DNA from: CAZGWJ01 sp964529445
GTDB lineage: Bacteria > Oederibacteriota > Muellerivitia > Muellerivitales > Muellerivitaceae
Direction: 5' to 3'
NCBI GenBank assembly: GCA_964529445.1
Contig: CAZGWJ010000126.1
Location: 1-5,908 of the forward strand
DNA length: 5,908 nt
Shown here: in pieces, positions 4,622 through 5,908 of the stretch
Numbering within the stretch: position 1 is the first letter of the stretch
How the letters are laid out: every line of letters begins with the position of its first letter
Program-made: the position numbers and the translations under genes
Notes under the pieces: model-generated
Seen by the model: the letters and a program-made list of their open reading frames with translations, nothing else
Databases searched by the model: none
Told to the model about the DNA's origin: nothing

Positions 4622-5430
4622 GAGGGATCCTCGCCCTGACGTTGGCCCTCCTGCTGTGGCCCGGTTGCGGCGCCGCCGTGCAGGAATGGGACGGGGTGCC
4701 GGAGCCCCGCGTGAGGGTGAAGCTCGTCCCCTCGGGTACCCGCTATGCGCCCGGCCGTCCCCTGCGAGTGGCTTTCGTGATGGATGTGTCGGAAGGGTGG
4801 CACACCTATTGGTTGAATCCCGGCACGGCGGGGGAGCCCGCCCGCGTCGAGTGGACCCTTCCCGGGGGTTGGAGGGCCATGGGACTCGAATTCCCCGTCC
4901 CGAAGCGCATCCAGGAAGCGGAATGGGTCACCTTCGGATACGAGGGACGCGTGGCCCTGCTCGACACCCTCGTCCCGCCCCTGGACGCGCCCCTGGGTCC
5001 CGTCACGTTGAGGGCGGGCATCAGCTGGCTCGTGTGCAAGGGCATATGTCTCGCGGAATCCGCCGCGCTCACCCTGGTCCTGCACCACGCCTCCGGCCGT
5101 GTGCTCACGACGAACGCGGATTTCCTGGACTGGGAATCCCGCCTTCCCCGGGGAGGCGACGACCGGGCGAACCATTTCCGGAAGCGGTGGTTCGGGGGGT
5201 GGCGACTGACGGTCCGGGCGCCCGAGGGGAGCGCAGAAGCCGAGTTCATTCCCATCAACCGGGAGGGTTTCGACGTATCGAGACCGCTCCGGGCACGGGC
5301 GAGGGGCGGGTTCTTCCGCTTTTTGATCCCGAAGGACCACGCGGTCCCGTTCAAGGATGACCATATCGAGGGCCTCGTGGTGCCGGAACCGCCGGGCCAG
5401 CCCTTCAAGGTCTCCGTCCCCCTCCAATAA
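4618..5430 (+). CDS. Free-standing DsbD alpha-domain (DsbC/DsbD_N, PF11412-type) exported protein
   Basis: Predicted protein of 270 residues. An N-terminal hydrophobic leader (1 to about 20, ALTLALLLWPGCGAA) resembles a lipoprotein signal, but the WPGC box is not canonical, so either lipidation at Cys17 or ordinary cleavage after about 20 is possible. The body carries the hallmarks of the DsbD/ScsB N-terminal domain: GWHTYWLNPGTAGEPARVEW (60-79), LPGGW, EFPVPKRI, FGYEG, and WLVCKGICLAES (137-148) with the redox-candidate pair Cys140/Cys144. In DsbD and ScsB this domain receives electrons from a membrane transporter and passes them to periplasmic thiol proteins. Here no transmembrane or thioredoxin part follows; the protein ends after a second region (about 185-270) that I do not recognise. 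It is co-translated with the solute-binding protein. The role is inferred as periplasmic thiol handling; the partner is unknown. Confidence 0.85.
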   Translation: MRGILALTLALLLWPGCGAAVQEWDGVPEPRVRVKLVPSGTRYAPGRPLRVAFVMDVSEGWHTYWLNPGTAGEPARVEWTLPGGWRAMGLEFPVPKRIQEAEWVTFGYEGRVALLDTLVPPLDAPLGPVTLRAGISWLVCKGICLAESAALTLVLHHASGRVLTTNADFLDWESRLPRGGDDRANHFRKRWFGGWRLTVRAPEGSAEAEFIPINREGFDVSRPLRARARGGFFRFLIPKDHAVPFKDDHIEGLVVPEPPGQPFKVSVPLQ

Positions 5431-5446
5431 AAGTGGATGGAACGGC

Positions 5447-5472
5447 AGTTAGTCGTGAGTAGTTAGTAGTTC
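5447..5472. repeat. Low-complexity AGT/TAGT-rich tract
   Basis: A degenerate short-unit tract of AGTTAGT, GTGAGT and TAGTAGT follows the last gene. It is markedly more AT-rich than the genes around it. No function is assigned; simple slippage-generated sequence is the likeliest explanation. Confidence 0.5.
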
Positions 5473-5481
5473 AGAGTTGCC

Positions 5482-5532
5482 GACAACGCACACGGGATTT
5501 GGTTATCGGTGTTTCCGCATCTGCGCGTTGTC
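5482..5532. repeat. 8-bp inverted repeat with 35-nt spacer
   Basis: GACAACGC (5482-5489) and GCGTTGTC (5525-5532) are perfect reverse complements about 50 bases after the last stop codon. The spacer is long and no T-tract follows. It could form a long-loop hairpin at the end of the operon transcript, but it may be chance. Confidence 0.4.
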
Positions 5533-5566
5533 AGGGTGGGTCCGTGCCGTATTTGTGTTCATCCGA

Positions 5567-5619
5567 TCCATCTGTGGCTAGATGGCCGTTCTCCGTGCCT
5601 CCGTCTCTCCGTGGTTCAA
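5567..5619. repeat. CATCTGTGG / TCTCCGTG dispersed repeat, uninterrupted copy
   Basis: It contains TCCATCTGTGGC (5567-5578), GCCGTTCTC (5585-5593) and a run of TCTCCGTG-like units ending CTCCGTGGTTCAA (5607-5619). The first two strings recur in the same order at 5861-5886, and the last parts recur inverted at 85-161. Strings of this type ('TCCATCTGTGG... TCTCCGTGGTT') are, from memory, frequent intergenic repeats in environmental bacterial genomes. Confidence 0.7.
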
Positions 5620-5632
5620 GCCGATAGAGGAT

Positions 5633-5817
5633 CCCCTCTCCCATCATTCGTCGCGAAAAGAGCGCTCGAATGATTGCCCATGAAGCAGAGCGAAGCACGC
5701 TTCATGACAGGCCTCCCCCGCAAGCGGGGGAGGGACGAACCGGACAGGAACCACAAGTTCATGTCCGAGGGTTGTTCGCACTGGCCCCTTTAGGGCCAGT
5801 GTAGAGGGAGAGGGGGC
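5633..5817 (-). repeat. Palindromic repeat element, copy B (inverted relative to copy A)
   Basis: The ends CCCCTCTCCC (5633-5642) and GGGAGAGGGG (5806-5815) are the same 10-bp arms as in copy A. Internal hairpins along the plus strand: ATCATTCG/CGAATGAT (5643-5650 and 5667-5674); CATGAAGC/GCTTCATG (5679-5686 and 5699-5706); CCTCCCCCGC/GCGGGGGAGG (5712-5721 and 5724-5733); and CACTGGCCC/GGGCCAGTG (5779-5787 and 5793-5801). Read on the minus strand, the order of parts is that of copy A, with one extra hairpin and a shorter purine-rich hairpin. It fills the non-coding space after the operon. Confidence 0.8.
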
Positions 5818-5860
5818 CGCGCCTTCATGATGGAGCCATGCTGTATCTGAGTCCATCCCC

Positions 5861-5908
5861 TCCATCTGTGGCAAAAAGCCGTTCTCTGCGTCTCTGTGCC
5901 TCTGAGTT
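5861..5908. repeat. CATCTGTGG / TCTCTGTG dispersed repeat, cut by the window end
   Basis: TCCATCTGTGGC (5861-5872) and GCCGTTCTC (5878-5886) match 5567-5593. They are followed by TCTCTGTGCCTCTGAGTT, a diverged form of the TCTCCGTG run. It has the same orientation as the copy at 5567, so the two bracket copy B as direct repeats. The window ends inside or at the edge of it. Confidence 0.65.

Noticed and set aside
3131..5427. Minus-strand frames opposite the solute-binding and DsbD-like genes
   Set aside because: Low-complexity antisense translations; the plus-strand products match known families across their length.
5644..5874. Small minus-strand frame sharing the peptide LKGPVRTTLGHELVVPVRF with a plus-strand frame at 1788-2099
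   Set aside because: The shared peptide is just the translation of the 81-bp repeat block in copies A and B. There is no ribosome-binding site, and the frames end in unrelated sequence, so this is a repeat, not a gene family.

Overview
The window is a GC-rich stretch of bacterial chromosome carrying four genes, all on the plus strand. They sit between intergenic blocks packed with palindromic and dispersed repeats. Every protein is predicted to be exported: one has a signal-peptidase I type leader, two are lipoproteins with clear lipoboxes, and one is a periplasmic or membrane-tethered DsbD-alpha-like protein. This points to a diderm bacterium. The FlgD-like C-terminal tail, the long Pro/Thr/Trp linkers and the many repeats resemble uncultured lineages of the FCB/Elusimicrobiota/Acidobacteriota kind. 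That placement is an impression, not a demonstration; no phylogenetic marker is present.

Layout: 1-365 is non-coding. It holds a 27-bp direct repeat (33-59 and 300-326), a CACGGAG-type dispersed repeat interrupted by a 48-nt palindromic module (85-161), and a CCCTCTCCC/GGGAGAGGG hairpin (194-216). A promoter follows whose -10 box lies six bases before the GTG of the first gene. 366-1754 encodes a secreted surface protein with two related beta-rich halves and a FlgD-like end, followed by a terminator hairpin. 1820-2127 is a nested repeat element (copy A). 2193-3254 encodes a lipoprotein with Pro/Thr-rich linkers around a PPC-like domain. 3314-4621 (ABC solute-binding lipoprotein) and 4618-5430 (DsbD alpha-domain protein) overlap by ATGA and form an operon. 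5431-5908 is again non-coding and carries two CATCTGTGG/TCTCCGTG repeats around a second, inverted copy of the element (copy B).

How the genes relate: the translational coupling of the sugar-type binding protein and the thiol-redox-like domain is the only strong functional link. No ABC permease or ATPase is in the window, so the binding protein is either an orphan or served from elsewhere. The two upstream genes look like independent cell-surface or envelope proteins. The strongest unexplained signals are (i) a repeat-element family with 10-bp terminal inverted repeats and internal hairpins whose outer stems differ by compensatory changes while the core is kept, and (ii) two near-identical leaderless-type promoters, TATAATGG and TATCATGG, each followed by four bases and the start codon.
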